DNA from: an uncultured Spirochaetaceae bacterium
Lineage (GTDB): Bacteria; Spirochaetota; Spirochaetia; Sphaerochaetales; Sphaerochaetaceae
Assembly: GCA_944389075.1 (NCBI GenBank)
Contig: CALXLA010000044.1
Coordinates: 26,365-90,364 of the forward strand
Length of the DNA stretch: 64,000 nt
Direction of reading: 5' to 3'
Shown: piece after piece, positions 26,107-34,120 of the stretch
How the letters are laid out: every line of letters begins with the position of its first letter
How positions within the stretch are numbered: the stretch's first letter is position 1
Program-made: the position numbers and the translations under genes
Notes under the pieces: generated by a model
What the model saw: only the letters and a program-made list of their open reading frames with translations
Told to the model about the DNA's origin: nothing
Database searches by the model: none

Positions 26107-28035
26107 TTACCTGCTGACACCCTTCCACTGGAAGAAGGTGTTGCTGTTCCTGCTGGAAATCACTTCTGAAAAAATCTTTGTAAGCTCATCATCTTTGACT
26201 TTTTCTATCGTGCCCAGCATTGAACGAAGCACATCAGAAACCGCCGATTCTGACATATCAACGCCATTCAGTTTCGGGAGTATCTTCATCTCTATCTGAT
26301 CAGCCAATGCTGCATTGAAGCTGGCTGGATCTTTATCAGCACCCGGATACATCGAGACATAAGTCTCTATTGATCTCCACACACGATAAGCGAATGGATG
26401 GTTAATCTTTGCCATATTCTGATTCAGTTCAGTCACTATTGAATCAAGCCTTTCCATCAGGTCTGGATGGAGTTTCTTTTCTTTGCAGAGCTTCTTCCAT
26501 GAACTGTACTGCATATATCTTCCATCATCAGGATACTTCTTGAAGAAAACATCATTGTCCATCTTGGCATTTATTGATTCAGGCATTCCGAATCGGAGCA
26601 CATTCGCCCTATCCATTACTTTATCTGATAGAGTCTGTGTCGTCTCATCCTCATTCATCGTTCCAACGAAGAGAGTATTGGAGTCAACAAACAATCGTCT
26701 TGCGGACTCTGAATCACCTATTGAACCACCTTCAATCTCAATCTCTGCTGTTTTTCTGACATCATCGTCAAATTTATCAGAGATACTCCTACGCTGTTCG
26801 AGCTTGCTCAGCATGTCGCTGAAGTAATACTCAACCCTTGCCAGGTTCATCTCATCTAGAAGCACGATGTTCATAGGAAGGGAGTCCTCTGTAGGATACT
26901 TCTTTATCACTTCCGCTTTATTGTTGAAGATATCAAACTGCCATAGCATTCTTGAAAGCTCGGTTGCTTTGTATCTGTTCTGCATGTAGTTGTAGAATCC
27001 GAACATATCCTGTGGGCTATCCCATCTTGGTTGAACAGCAACTGAAAGGAAATTCATTCCGAACGCCCGGGCATAGAGAGATGGCAAGAGACTCTTTCCT
27101 GTTCCTGAAATTCCTGCTAAGACAACAAGCGGAGAGGCGTCTTCAGCCTTGAGGCTGGTATGGAAAGCATTGATAGTCCTATCGCTGAAGATGATATTGC
27201 TATCCTTAAGAGCCTCTTTGAAGCCATTAAGCATACTCTCTTCATCTTCATCTTTCATTGGGATTGCGCCTTTGTCAAAATAAGGCCTATCCAGATCTTC
27301 CCATCTTGTCTTCTCAGCCTTTTCTCGTCCCTCTTCCTTAGCCCATTGAATCTTGGAAGCTTCAAGATCTGTCGTCAGTTTTTCAAGCTTCTGCCTACCC
27401 TGCTCATATTGAGTCTGGACTTCTTGGCTCTTTGCTCTTGCCTCCTCAGTCTGCCTTTCGAGTGAGTTCTTCTCTTCCTTAAGCTTCTGAATATCAAGCC
27501 TGAGATTATCAACTTGGATTTTTAGGCCTTCTATCTGTTTATCGAGTTCATTAATCTGATCGTTCTTCTTATTTATCTCAGTGATGAGTGAATCATGTTT
27601 CTCCTGCTGATCCTTGATCTCTTTATCAAGCTTATGCTGATTCTCCTGAAGTTCTGTAAGTTCCTCATTCTTCGTTTTAAGGTCATCATCAGCAGCTTGA
27701 AGCTTTGAGGTTATCTCTTTGATATCCTCATTCATCTTATCTATAAGAAGTTTCTTATCATCATAATCTTTCTGGAAATCATTGATGAATTTCTCCATTG
27801 CTTCTTTCTTGTCTATGATCTGCTGAACAGCAAGCTTCTCAGCTTCGAGCTGCTTAATCTGCTCTTTGACGTAGTAGTAGTTATCCCTAGCCGCTGCAAT
27901 TGCGCTTTCAAGCTTCTCTCTGGTCCGGTTGTATGGGTTCAATCTACGTGCTCTGAAGTACATGACACAGGAAAAAACAACAATGATAAGAAGAATGCCT
28001 ACTGAGACTATTGCCGTTAATATTACAAGAATCAT
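26107..28035 (-). CDS. Membrane-anchored coiled-coil McrB-like AAA ATPase/GTPase
   Basis: A 642-residue protein. Residues 2-27 are a transmembrane helix (ILVILTAIVSVGILLIIVV), and residues ~36-240 a long charged coiled coil. The AAA module runs from about 265 to 625: Walker A GISGTGKS (308-315), QPRWDSPQDMFGFYN, Walker B VLLDEMN (391-397), and VGTMNEDETT (457-466), matching the MNxxD signature of McrB GTPases where TMNxxDR is canonical. McrB proteins form hexameric GTP-driven rings that work with McrC. Here the usual DNA-reading N-terminus is replaced by the coiled coil and membrane anchor. Its ATG overlaps the previous stop by four bases with GGAGGT upstream, so production is coupled to the coiled-coil partner. 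Confidence 0.8.
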   Translation of the reverse strand: MILVILTAIVSVGILLIIVVFSCVMYFRARRLNPYNRTREKLESAIAAARDNYYYVKEQIKQLEAEKLAVQQIIDKKEAMEKFINDFQKDYDDKKLLIDKMNEDIKEITSKLQAADDDLKTKNEELTELQENQHKLDKEIKDQQEKHDSLITEINKKNDQINELDKQIEGLKIQVDNLRLDIQKLKEEKNSLERQTEEARAKSQEVQTQYEQGRQKLEKLTTDLEASKIQWAKEEGREKAEKTRWEDLDRPYFDKGAIPMKDEDEESMLNGFKEALKDSNIIFSDRTINAFHTSLKAEDASPLVVLAGISGTGKSLLPSLYARAFGMNFLSVAVQPRWDSPQDMFGFYNYMQNRYKATELSRMLWQFDIFNNKAEVIKKYPTEDSLPMNIVLLDEMNLARVEYYFSDMLSKLEQRRSISDKFDDDVRKTAEIEIEGGSIGDSESARRLFVDSNTLFVGTMNEDETTQTLSDKVMDRANVLRFGMPESINAKMDNDVFFKKYPDDGRYMQYSSWKKLCKEKKLHPDLMERLDSIVTELNQNMAKINHPFAYRVWRSIETYVSMYPGADKDPASFNAALADQIEMKILPKLNGVDMSESAVSDVLRSMLGTIEKVKDDELTKIFSEVISSRNSNTFFQWKGVSR

Positions 28036-29306
28036 CTTGCACCTCCTTCGGATGCATCTTCACTGAGTTGGTTTGCTTTTGCTTCAAGCTGTCCGATTGT
28101 TCGATTGAGTTCTGCAATTCTGCTATCAAGAGAACTTATCTCTGCTCGTTTCTGAGTCAGTTCAGCATCAGCTGCTGATATAGAAGTTGCGACTACGGAT
28201 AGTGCTGATTGCCTAGAAGTGAAATCAGACACAGATGACTGTAAAGTCTCTATCTGTTCATTTAGATTATTCTTGGTATTCTCAAGAACCGCGACATCAG
28301 ATTCAAGAGAAGATTGCTGTACAGAAAAATCTGAAACCTGCTTTTGAAGAGTATTATATTCTGCTGTAAGAGAAGCTAGCCTAGCATTTGTCGAAGCCAA
28401 TGTACTTTCAGCTTCACTGTTATCAGCAATGAAAGAAAGAAGCTCACTTTTCTGCTGCGTAAGAGATGAAACATCACCGGAAAGAATTTCCTTTGTGTTA
28501 GAAAGCGCTGCGATTTCTGAATTCAAAGCATTCCTTTGTGATGTAAGGTCTGACACAATAGTAGCAAGATTCTGATTCTGATTCTGAAGGTCAGAAAGAT
28601 TGTCCTGAGCATCTGCAACCTGTGAATCAAGCAGGTTCTTGGTATTCTGCTGTCTTGATATCGAATCATTGAGAATATTAAGAGAGGACTGTGTATCGCT
28701 GACAGACTGACGAAGTGCTTCGTACTGATCATTCAGTTCATCATTGCGGGATGTCAAAGCTGTGTTCAACCCTGCCAATCTTGAATTCTCACTCTGCAGG
28801 TTGCTTTGAGTATCCATCAATCCATTAACATCATTCTCCAATGCGGTTTTCTGCTCATTCAGAACATTGTTTGCATTCTGAAGATCTATACTTCTCTGTG
28901 CCTCATCTGAAAGATCGGCTATCGTCTGATTCAGGGATTCAATCTCATTCTGCAGAGCATTTCGCTGATTCGTGAGGATAGATATCTTGTCTTCCTCACT
29001 TACTCTTAGCTCTTCCATATGTGAATTGAAGGTTGTTCGTTCTTCCTCTACACTGACTCTGAATTCCGACAGCGTGTTTTCCCACTCAAGGAAATCCTCG
29101 GAATAATAAGTGATTGCAGCAATTGCAGCAATTGCAGCCAGCACAGCAATAAGCACAGCCAAACAGTAAATCAGTTTACCTCTCTGACTATCTTTTATTT
29201 CCTTCGCAGTAGGTTCGAAATCGAAATCAATCACATTCGAAGCCTGCTCCTGCTCATCCTCCAGATTCTGCTCTGAAAAGTCTGTATCATTTGGATTCTG
29301 TGACAT
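28032..29306 (-). CDS. Membrane-anchored coiled-coil protein, first gene of the island operon
   Basis: A 424-residue protein with an acidic N-terminus (1-42), one transmembrane helix (45-68, LIYCLAVLIAVLAAIAAIAAI) and an almost unbroken coiled coil (about 75-415) rich in Gln, Asn, Ser and Leu heptads. No enzyme motif is present. The topology, one helix then a long rod, parallels the N-terminus of the downstream McrB-like protein, so the two rods may assemble with each other at the membrane. The start has GGGAGAAGGG upstream. Coiled-coil partners are a hallmark of CoCoNuT-type systems, but this gene could also be a generic spacer or sensor. No clear promoter was found in front. Confidence 0.7.
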   Translation of the reverse strand: MSQNPNDTDFSEQNLEDEQEQASNVIDFDFEPTAKEIKDSQRGKLIYCLAVLIAVLAAIAAIAAITYYSEDFLEWENTLSEFRVSVEEERTTFNSHMEELRVSEEDKISILTNQRNALQNEIESLNQTIADLSDEAQRSIDLQNANNVLNEQKTALENDVNGLMDTQSNLQSENSRLAGLNTALTSRNDELNDQYEALRQSVSDTQSSLNILNDSISRQQNTKNLLDSQVADAQDNLSDLQNQNQNLATIVSDLTSQRNALNSEIAALSNTKEILSGDVSSLTQQKSELLSFIADNSEAESTLASTNARLASLTAEYNTLQKQVSDFSVQQSSLESDVAVLENTKNNLNEQIETLQSSVSDFTSRQSALSVVATSISAADAELTQKRAEISSLDSRIAELNRTIGQLEAKANQLSEDASEGGAR

Positions 29307-29880
29307 ACTTTCCCTTCTCCCCTTATTCTGGATTTGATTTTATCCTTCTGAATATAAGGAGTATATCACTCAGATTCTTTTTAATCTCCAGCAATTACAG
29401 ACAATCTTCCCATTTTATGCAGGAACCTCACTTGCAAAAGTAAGAGCAAGTCTGAAGAAGTGGTGATCTGTGCCCCTAAAAGATAACACATATCAGCAAC
29501 GGCTTCTTTCGAAGGGCACAAAGGACGCGGACTTGCAAAGATGAAAGCTGAAGAGTGGAAAGAGAAGAAGCATTATCCTGCTCAGTATCTCTCCTGTCAG
29601 AGAATAGCACAGTGTCTTTCTGCGATGCGGTGCATAGCCACTGGCCATGAGTATGAGATGAGGACAGTTATTGTCGACACGGAGCATAAGGCATTCTCCA
29701 TCGTCTGTCCTATAGCCAGGGAACTATACGAAGCTTCTTTTCCTTCTGATGTGAGGAGTTCATAGCAGTATAGGGCGAGCATAAGGAGCTTTGTGATCCA
29801 GCTGTGGGCAATGGGAATAGTTGCCGCCGCACTTCTCGCATCAAAACTCTGCTGAGATGAATCGCAACTGAATAGTTACG
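29307..29880. other. Gene-free island end next to guaA
   Basis: The position where guaA-island integrases usually lie holds no intact gene. Short peptides such as TIFPFYAGTSLAKVRASLKKW (plus strand, from 29401, followed by a stop) and a 74-codon plus-strand frame at 29541-29765 are not recognisable and lack supporting ribosome sites. Possible remnants of a lost gene, but this cannot be shown. Confidence 0.5.
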
Positions 29881-29951
29881 AATCGTCATAAAACAATTCT
29901 TTGCAGTATAACGATTCTCCTAATAGCGATAAAATCAAATCATTCCCACTC
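29881..29951. repeat. Right direct repeat (att-like), overlapping the guaA 3' end
   Basis: Matches 17287-17357 at 68 of 71 bases. It includes the last four codons' worth of guaA (Glu-Trp-Glu-stop) and about 59 bases of 3' flank, so the integration regenerated a complete guaA. The inverted repeat seen in the left copy is present with one mismatch. Confidence 0.9.
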
Positions 29952-31493
29952 TATCGTTGCTGGTGGTTTTGATGTTACATCATAGAGGACTCTGTTAACG
30001 CCTTTGACCTCATTGCAGATTCTGGAAGAAGCTCTCTGAAGGACATCATAAGGCATCCTGTACCAGTCAGCTGTCATAGCATCCTCTGAAGTGACTGCAC
30101 GGAGAGTACAGACTTCCCTGTATGTCCTCTCATCACCCTGCACGCCTACGCTCTTCACAGGAAGAAGATCTGCGAATGCCTGCCAGATTTTATCATAGAG
30201 TCCAGCCTTGCGGATCTCATCGATGAAAATCGCATCAATATCACGGAGAGTATCGAGGCGCTCCTTAGTAACCTCTCCGATGCATCTCACGCCAAGGCCA
30301 GGACCTGGGAACGGATGACGGTACACAAGCTCATCAGGAAGACCGAGCTCCTTTCCAAGTGCCCTTACCTCATCCTTGAAAAGATCCTTCAGAGGCTCAA
30401 GAAGCTGCCACTTCAGATCCTCAGGAAGACCGCCGACATTATGATGTGATTTGATTGTCGAGGACGGACCGCCGAATGGCGACTTCGACTCAACAACATC
30501 AGGATACAGCGTGCCCTGAGCCAGGAATGAGATATCCCCGCACTTCCTTGCCTCCCTGTAGAATGTATCGACAAAGAGCTTTCCGATTATCTTCCTCTTG
30601 CTCTCAGGCTCAGTCACGCCCTTGAGCGCTGCAAGGAAATCATCCTCAGCATCAGCATACTGAAGCCGCATGCTGAAGTTCTTCGAGAAAAGATCTATTA
30701 CAGACTGCGCCTCATTCTTGCGAAGCATTCCGTTATTCACGAACACACAGACAAGCTGATCACCGATTGCCTTATGGATAAGGACAGCAGCAACAGATGA
30801 ATCGACTCCTCCTGAAAGACCGCAGAGAACAGTCTTGTTGCCTACAGTCCTGCGGATATCCTCAATGGCATCGTTGACGAATGAGCCCATGTTCCAGTCA
30901 GCTCTTGCTCCTACGATATCAAGGACGAAAGAGCGGATCATTTTCTCGCCTTCAACGGAATGCACGACCTCCGGATGGAACTGCACGCCATAGAACTTGC
31001 GGGCCTTATCCTCCACAGCAGCATATGGGCATGTCGGAGTCGTAGCTGTGACAGTGAAGCCCGGAGCCATTCTATCGACACTGTCACCATGGCTCATCCA
31101 TACCTGGCTTCTGTCGCTGACATTGCGGAAAAGAAGCGATGACTTATCCGCGATATCAATATTCTGAAGCCCGTATTCCTTCTTATCAGGACAAGTGACA
31201 TTTCCGCCAAGGCATTCTGTCATCACCTGAAGGCCATAGCAGATGCCGAGAATAGGGATTCCCAGCGAGAATATCGCACTGTCAGGTCTGGGAGAGCCTG
31301 GAGTCTTAACGGAAGCAGGCCCGCCCGAGAATATGATTCCCTTAGGCCCGATGCTTCTCACTTCTTCCGCGCTGATCGTGAAAGGCACAATCTGGCTGTA
31401 GACACCGCACTCCCTGACACGCCTTGCTATAAGCTGGCTGTACTGTGCGCCGAAATCGAGAACGAGTATGCAATCATGATCTGATACTGCCAT
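29940..31493 (-). CDS. guaA: GMP synthase (glutamine-hydrolysing)
   Basis: A 517-residue two-domain GuaA. The class I glutamine amidotransferase domain shows GGPASV, the nucleophile in GICYGLQ (residue ~85) and FHPEV (His-Glu of the triad, ~170). The ATP-pyrophosphatase domain has the PP-loop LSGGVDSS (~225-232). The C-terminal dimerisation domain ends in KPPATIEWE, the family-standard terminus. It converts XMP to GMP in purine synthesis. The C-terminal codons form the integration site of the island to its left. Upstream genes on the same strand (ECF transporter, 47 bases away) could be co-transcribed. Confidence 0.97.
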   Translation of the reverse strand: MAVSDHDCILVLDFGAQYSQLIARRVRECGVYSQIVPFTISAEEVRSIGPKGIIFSGGPASVKTPGSPRPDSAIFSLGIPILGICYGLQVMTECLGGNVTCPDKKEYGLQNIDIADKSSLLFRNVSDRSQVWMSHGDSVDRMAPGFTVTATTPTCPYAAVEDKARKFYGVQFHPEVVHSVEGEKMIRSFVLDIVGARADWNMGSFVNDAIEDIRRTVGNKTVLCGLSGGVDSSVAAVLIHKAIGDQLVCVFVNNGMLRKNEAQSVIDLFSKNFSMRLQYADAEDDFLAALKGVTEPESKRKIIGKLFVDTFYREARKCGDISFLAQGTLYPDVVESKSPFGGPSSTIKSHHNVGGLPEDLKWQLLEPLKDLFKDEVRALGKELGLPDELVYRHPFPGPGLGVRCIGEVTKERLDTLRDIDAIFIDEIRKAGLYDKIWQAFADLLPVKSVGVQGDERTYREVCTLRAVTSEDAMTADWYRMPYDVLQRASSRICNEVKGVNRVLYDVTSKPPATIEWE

Positions 31494-31540
31494 CTATTAA
31501 TCTCCCAGTCTTGAGTTTACAAATTAAAGCCGCAGCTTTT

Positions 31541-32059
31541 CTACCACCTGAGGCTGTCAAGGCGAGGATAGCCTTTCCTCACCGCCTCATAAAGCCCAAG
31601 GCCGACTATCGCGCCTACACCGCTCTGAATGATATTAGGCACTACCTCAGTGAGCGCTTCCGCGAATGTCACAAGGAAAAGAGATGTCAGGAAAAGATAT
31701 CCGAGCGAAACAATGACAACAGCTGAAAGAGCTGCCAGAAGCTTTACAGCGATTGTGGACTTCATCTTCTTCACGATGAGGCCAAGGACAAGAGCCTCGA
31801 CTCCATGCACGACAAAGGAGACAGGAGCCCACTGAGCATATCCTCCGAGAATATCAGCAAGAGCTGTACCTACACCGCCTGCGATGAATCCAGTCACAGG
31901 ACCGAAAGCATAGGAGACAAATGAGACACCGGCATCAACAAGAGATATATATCCACCCGTGGCGCTCACAGGAATCCTTATGACGATTGTGAATACTGCG
32001 ACAATTGCTGTAGAAACGGCAATGAGGCTTATGCGCAAAGCGCTTTTGTTCTTTTCCAT
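31541..32059 (-). CDS. ECF transporter substrate-binding (S) component
   Basis: A 172-residue membrane protein with five to six hydrophobic helices. The first helix, ALRISLIAVSTAIVAVFTI, is followed by the family's GGYISLVDAGVSFVSYAFGP segment and GVGTALADILGGYAQW. It is an S component of an energy-coupling factor vitamin importer; the last genes of the same operon supply EcfT and the fused ATPase, a dedicated (group I) arrangement. Substrate is not decidable; HMP/thiamin or other cofactor precursors are typical. The ATG at 32059 is preferred over 32113, which would overlap ecfT and has no ribosome site. Confidence 0.8.
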   Translation of the reverse strand: MEKNKSALRISLIAVSTAIVAVFTIVIRIPVSATGGYISLVDAGVSFVSYAFGPVTGFIAGGVGTALADILGGYAQWAPVSFVVHGVEALVLGLIVKKMKSTIAVKLLAALSAVVIVSLGYLFLTSLFLVTFAEALTEVVPNIIQSGVGAIVGLGLYEAVRKGYPRLDSLRW

Positions 32060-32070
32060 TTTCCAACCCC

Positions 32071-32805
32071 TTATTTCAGCAATATGAACAAGATGACCGG
32101 AATAATAGCACAAAGCGCCATCTCTATGTAATACGATTCAGGCTTCGGAAACGGCTGTTCTGTATGCTTTCTTCCGAATCCCCTTTCCTCAAGCACAGAG
32201 GCGCTTTCGGGAATCATCCGGATAGCAGCGACAGTCAATGCCGTCACTGAAGGAATTACAGGATAACCTCGCTTCCCTTCTGAAAGCCTCAGCGACATGG
32301 AATCCCTTATCTCCGTGAAAAGAGAGCCAAGATGAGGTATGAACCTGAGGATCATCGAAAGGGAAAGCGCTGCCTTATAAGGCATATGGAAGAACCTCAG
32401 TGCCTTCACTATCTCAGAGTTCCTGGCAGTCTCAAGAAGACATTCAAGCATCAGTGCGACAGACATGAAGCGCATCGCTATCATATAGACTTCATGGAAG
32501 CCCTGTTTTGTTACTAGCTTGAATCCATTGATGACAATCAAAGCTTCTGATGAGCGTGACTGGAATGGCATGAAAAGGAACATCAGGATGAAAACAGGGA
32601 GAATCCTTCTTATATTCCTCCATGTCTCCCTGAGTCCCAGTGAGAAAATGGAAATGAATATAGGGATCAGTGCATAGACAGTTATCGAAGGAAGAGTGCT
32701 GACAAAGAACGGAAAGATCACCATGAGGATGGTGAAGACAAGCTTAGGACGCGCATCGAGGCGATGGTAAAGAGACTCTCCATAAATGTAGGAATCAATA
32801 TCCAA
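32071..32805 (-). CDS. ecfT: ECF transporter transmembrane component EcfT
   Basis: A 244-residue T component: hydrophobic N-terminal helices (HRLDARPKLVFTILMVI), the coupling region MSLRLSEGKRGYP (the first Ala-Arg-Gly-like motif reads SLRLSEG) and VLEERGFGRKH (the second, ERG). These contact the two ATPases. It starts within the last codons of the ATPase gene and ends 11 bases before the S component. It sits in the inner membrane as the scaffold of the vitamin importer. Confidence 0.85.
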   Translation of the reverse strand: MDIDSYIYGESLYHRLDARPKLVFTILMVIFPFFVSTLPSITVYALIPIFISIFSLGLRETWRNIRRILPVFILMFLFMPFQSRSSEALIVINGFKLVTKQGFHEVYMIAMRFMSVALMLECLLETARNSEIVKALRFFHMPYKAALSLSMILRFIPHLGSLFTEIRDSMSLRLSEGKRGYPVIPSVTALTVAAIRMIPESASVLEERGFGRKHTEQPFPKPESYYIEMALCAIIPVILFILLK

Positions 32806-34120
32806 GGATCTGTCCTCCTTCAGCTCTCAGCTTCATGCCGGGCAATGCCGATGCGAATTTCCTGTCGTGCGTGATGATCAGCAGCCCTGTTCCTATTTCA
32901 AGATATGCCTCAACAGCCTTGAACGTGCTTTTATAATCCAGCGCGCTATCAAGTTCATCGAAGATTGCGAAAGGTCTTCTCAGCAACAGGAAGACAGCTG
33001 CCTGCAGGAGCTTTGCCTTGCCATATGAAAGCTCAGAGACATAACATTCAGGCCTGAGACCGAATCGCCTGAGGACATCATCTATAGCTGAATCATCAGC
33101 TCCTGTGCTCTTCAGCTCATCAAGCACTGTCGGCAGAAAAAGCTGCTGATATGGATTCTGCATGAGATACGCGACCTTATGCCTACGTTCCTTATAAGAG
33201 AGTTCCTTGCCATCGATAGCTACAGCCCCCTGCTCTTCCCTCACAAGCCCGCAGAGTACTTTCGCGAATGTACTTTTGCCGCTTCCGTTCTCGCCAAGAA
33301 GGACAGAAACTGTACCGCTCTTCAGAGAAAAGCCATCTGCAGACAAGACAAACGGATTGCTTTCCTTCATTCCCCTGTGCCGTCTCTCAAGCCTTATGCC
33401 ATCTACTGCAATAACATGTTCCGATACACATTCAGGAAAGGAAATATGGGGCATATCCTCACCTGTGTACTCTGCGCACATGCCATCCTTTATGGAGACA
33501 GTACGGTTGAATATGCCGCTGTATTCAGCAAGCTCATGTGAGCCAAGGACGATGACGCTCTTATCAAGAGCAGATAGAATTGAAGCAAGCTTCTCGCGCC
33601 ATTCAGGGGAAAGCTCATCAAAAGACTCATCAAGGATATAGATATCCGGATCTATCGCGAAAAGCACAGCAAGCATCAGACGGCGTTTCTCCCCGCCTGA
33701 AAGCTGAGACGGACTTGCCTGCCTGAGATTAGTAAGTGAAAAACGCTGAAGATTCTCAGCCATCCTTCTCTCAATCTCCGGCCATGGGAGTCCCATATTC
33801 GATAACGGGAAGATGATTTCCTCTTCAACAGTCGAAAAGAGGAGCATCTCATCGGTATTCTGGCTGATGCGGCTCACTATCTCCATCCGCTCAGGGATAG
33901 GAATCGATAGAAGGTCCTTTCCATCTACTGTTATCTGACCTGAAAGCTTTCCATCGGAATATGCAGGAACAGAACCTGTCAGAATCTTCGCAAGTGTGGA
34001 CTTCCCGCTGCCCGGCGGAGACAATACAAGCAGATGCTCACCGCGTTCAAGAGACAGCGAAAAAGAGGAGAAAATGTTTTCTCCTCCTTCATAGCTGAAA
34101 CTGAGATCATCAACGACCAT
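32795..34120 (-). CDS. Fused ECF ATPase (EcfA-EcfA')
   Basis: A 441-residue protein with two ABC domains in one chain. Domain 1 (~1-215): Walker A PPGSGKST, signature LSGGEKRRLMLAV, Walker B IYILDESFDELS. Domain 2 (~235-441): Walker A GENGSGKST, Q-loop YLMQNPYQQLF, Walker B FAIFDELDSALD, but a weak signature reading LSYGKAKLL. The pair would drive the ECF importer. Because one signature is degenerate, only one of the two composite ATP sites may be fully active. It overlaps plsC by 11 bases and ecfT by 11. Confidence 0.88.
   Translation of the reverse strand: MVVDDLSFSYEGGENIFSSFSLSLERGEHLLVLSPPGSGKSTLAKILTGSVPAYSDGKLSGQITVDGKDLLSIPIPERMEIVSRISQNTDEMLLFSTVEEEIIFPLSNMGLPWPEIERRMAENLQRFSLTNLRQASPSQLSGGEKRRLMLAVLFAIDPDIYILDESFDELSPEWREKLASILSALDKSVIVLGSHELAEYSGIFNRTVSIKDGMCAEYTGEDMPHISFPECVSEHVIAVDGIRLERRHRGMKESNPFVLSADGFSLKSGTVSVLLGENGSGKSTFAKVLCGLVREEQGAVAIDGKELSYKERRHKVAYLMQNPYQQLFLPTVLDELKSTGADDSAIDDVLRRFGLRPECYVSELSYGKAKLLQAAVFLLLRRPFAIFDELDSALDYKSTFKAVEAYLEIGTGLLIITHDRKFASALPGMKLRAEGGQILGY

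Larger units (their letters stand above)
17287..29951. mobile_element. Genomic island integrated at the 3' end of guaA
   Basis: About 12.6 kb between two 71-bp direct repeats, one of which is the intact guaA 3' end. Cargo: a toxin-antitoxin pair, two broken genes, and the five-gene McrB-like/Hsp70-like/helicase operon. guaA is a known target of tyrosine-recombinase islands. No integrase, excisionase, replication or transfer gene is recognisable, so the element has probably lost mobility or relied on functions in trans. Its composition is somewhat AT-richer than the housekeeping flanks. Confidence 0.82.

Noticed and set aside
29541..29765. 74-codon plus-strand frame near the right island end
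   Set aside because: No recognisable family, no clear ribosome site, and an equally long frame on the other strand; treated as non-coding or decayed.
31510..31532. Small AAAGC/GCTTT hairpin after the ECF S gene
   Set aside because: Stem of only five pairs and a poor T tail; too weak to call a terminator.
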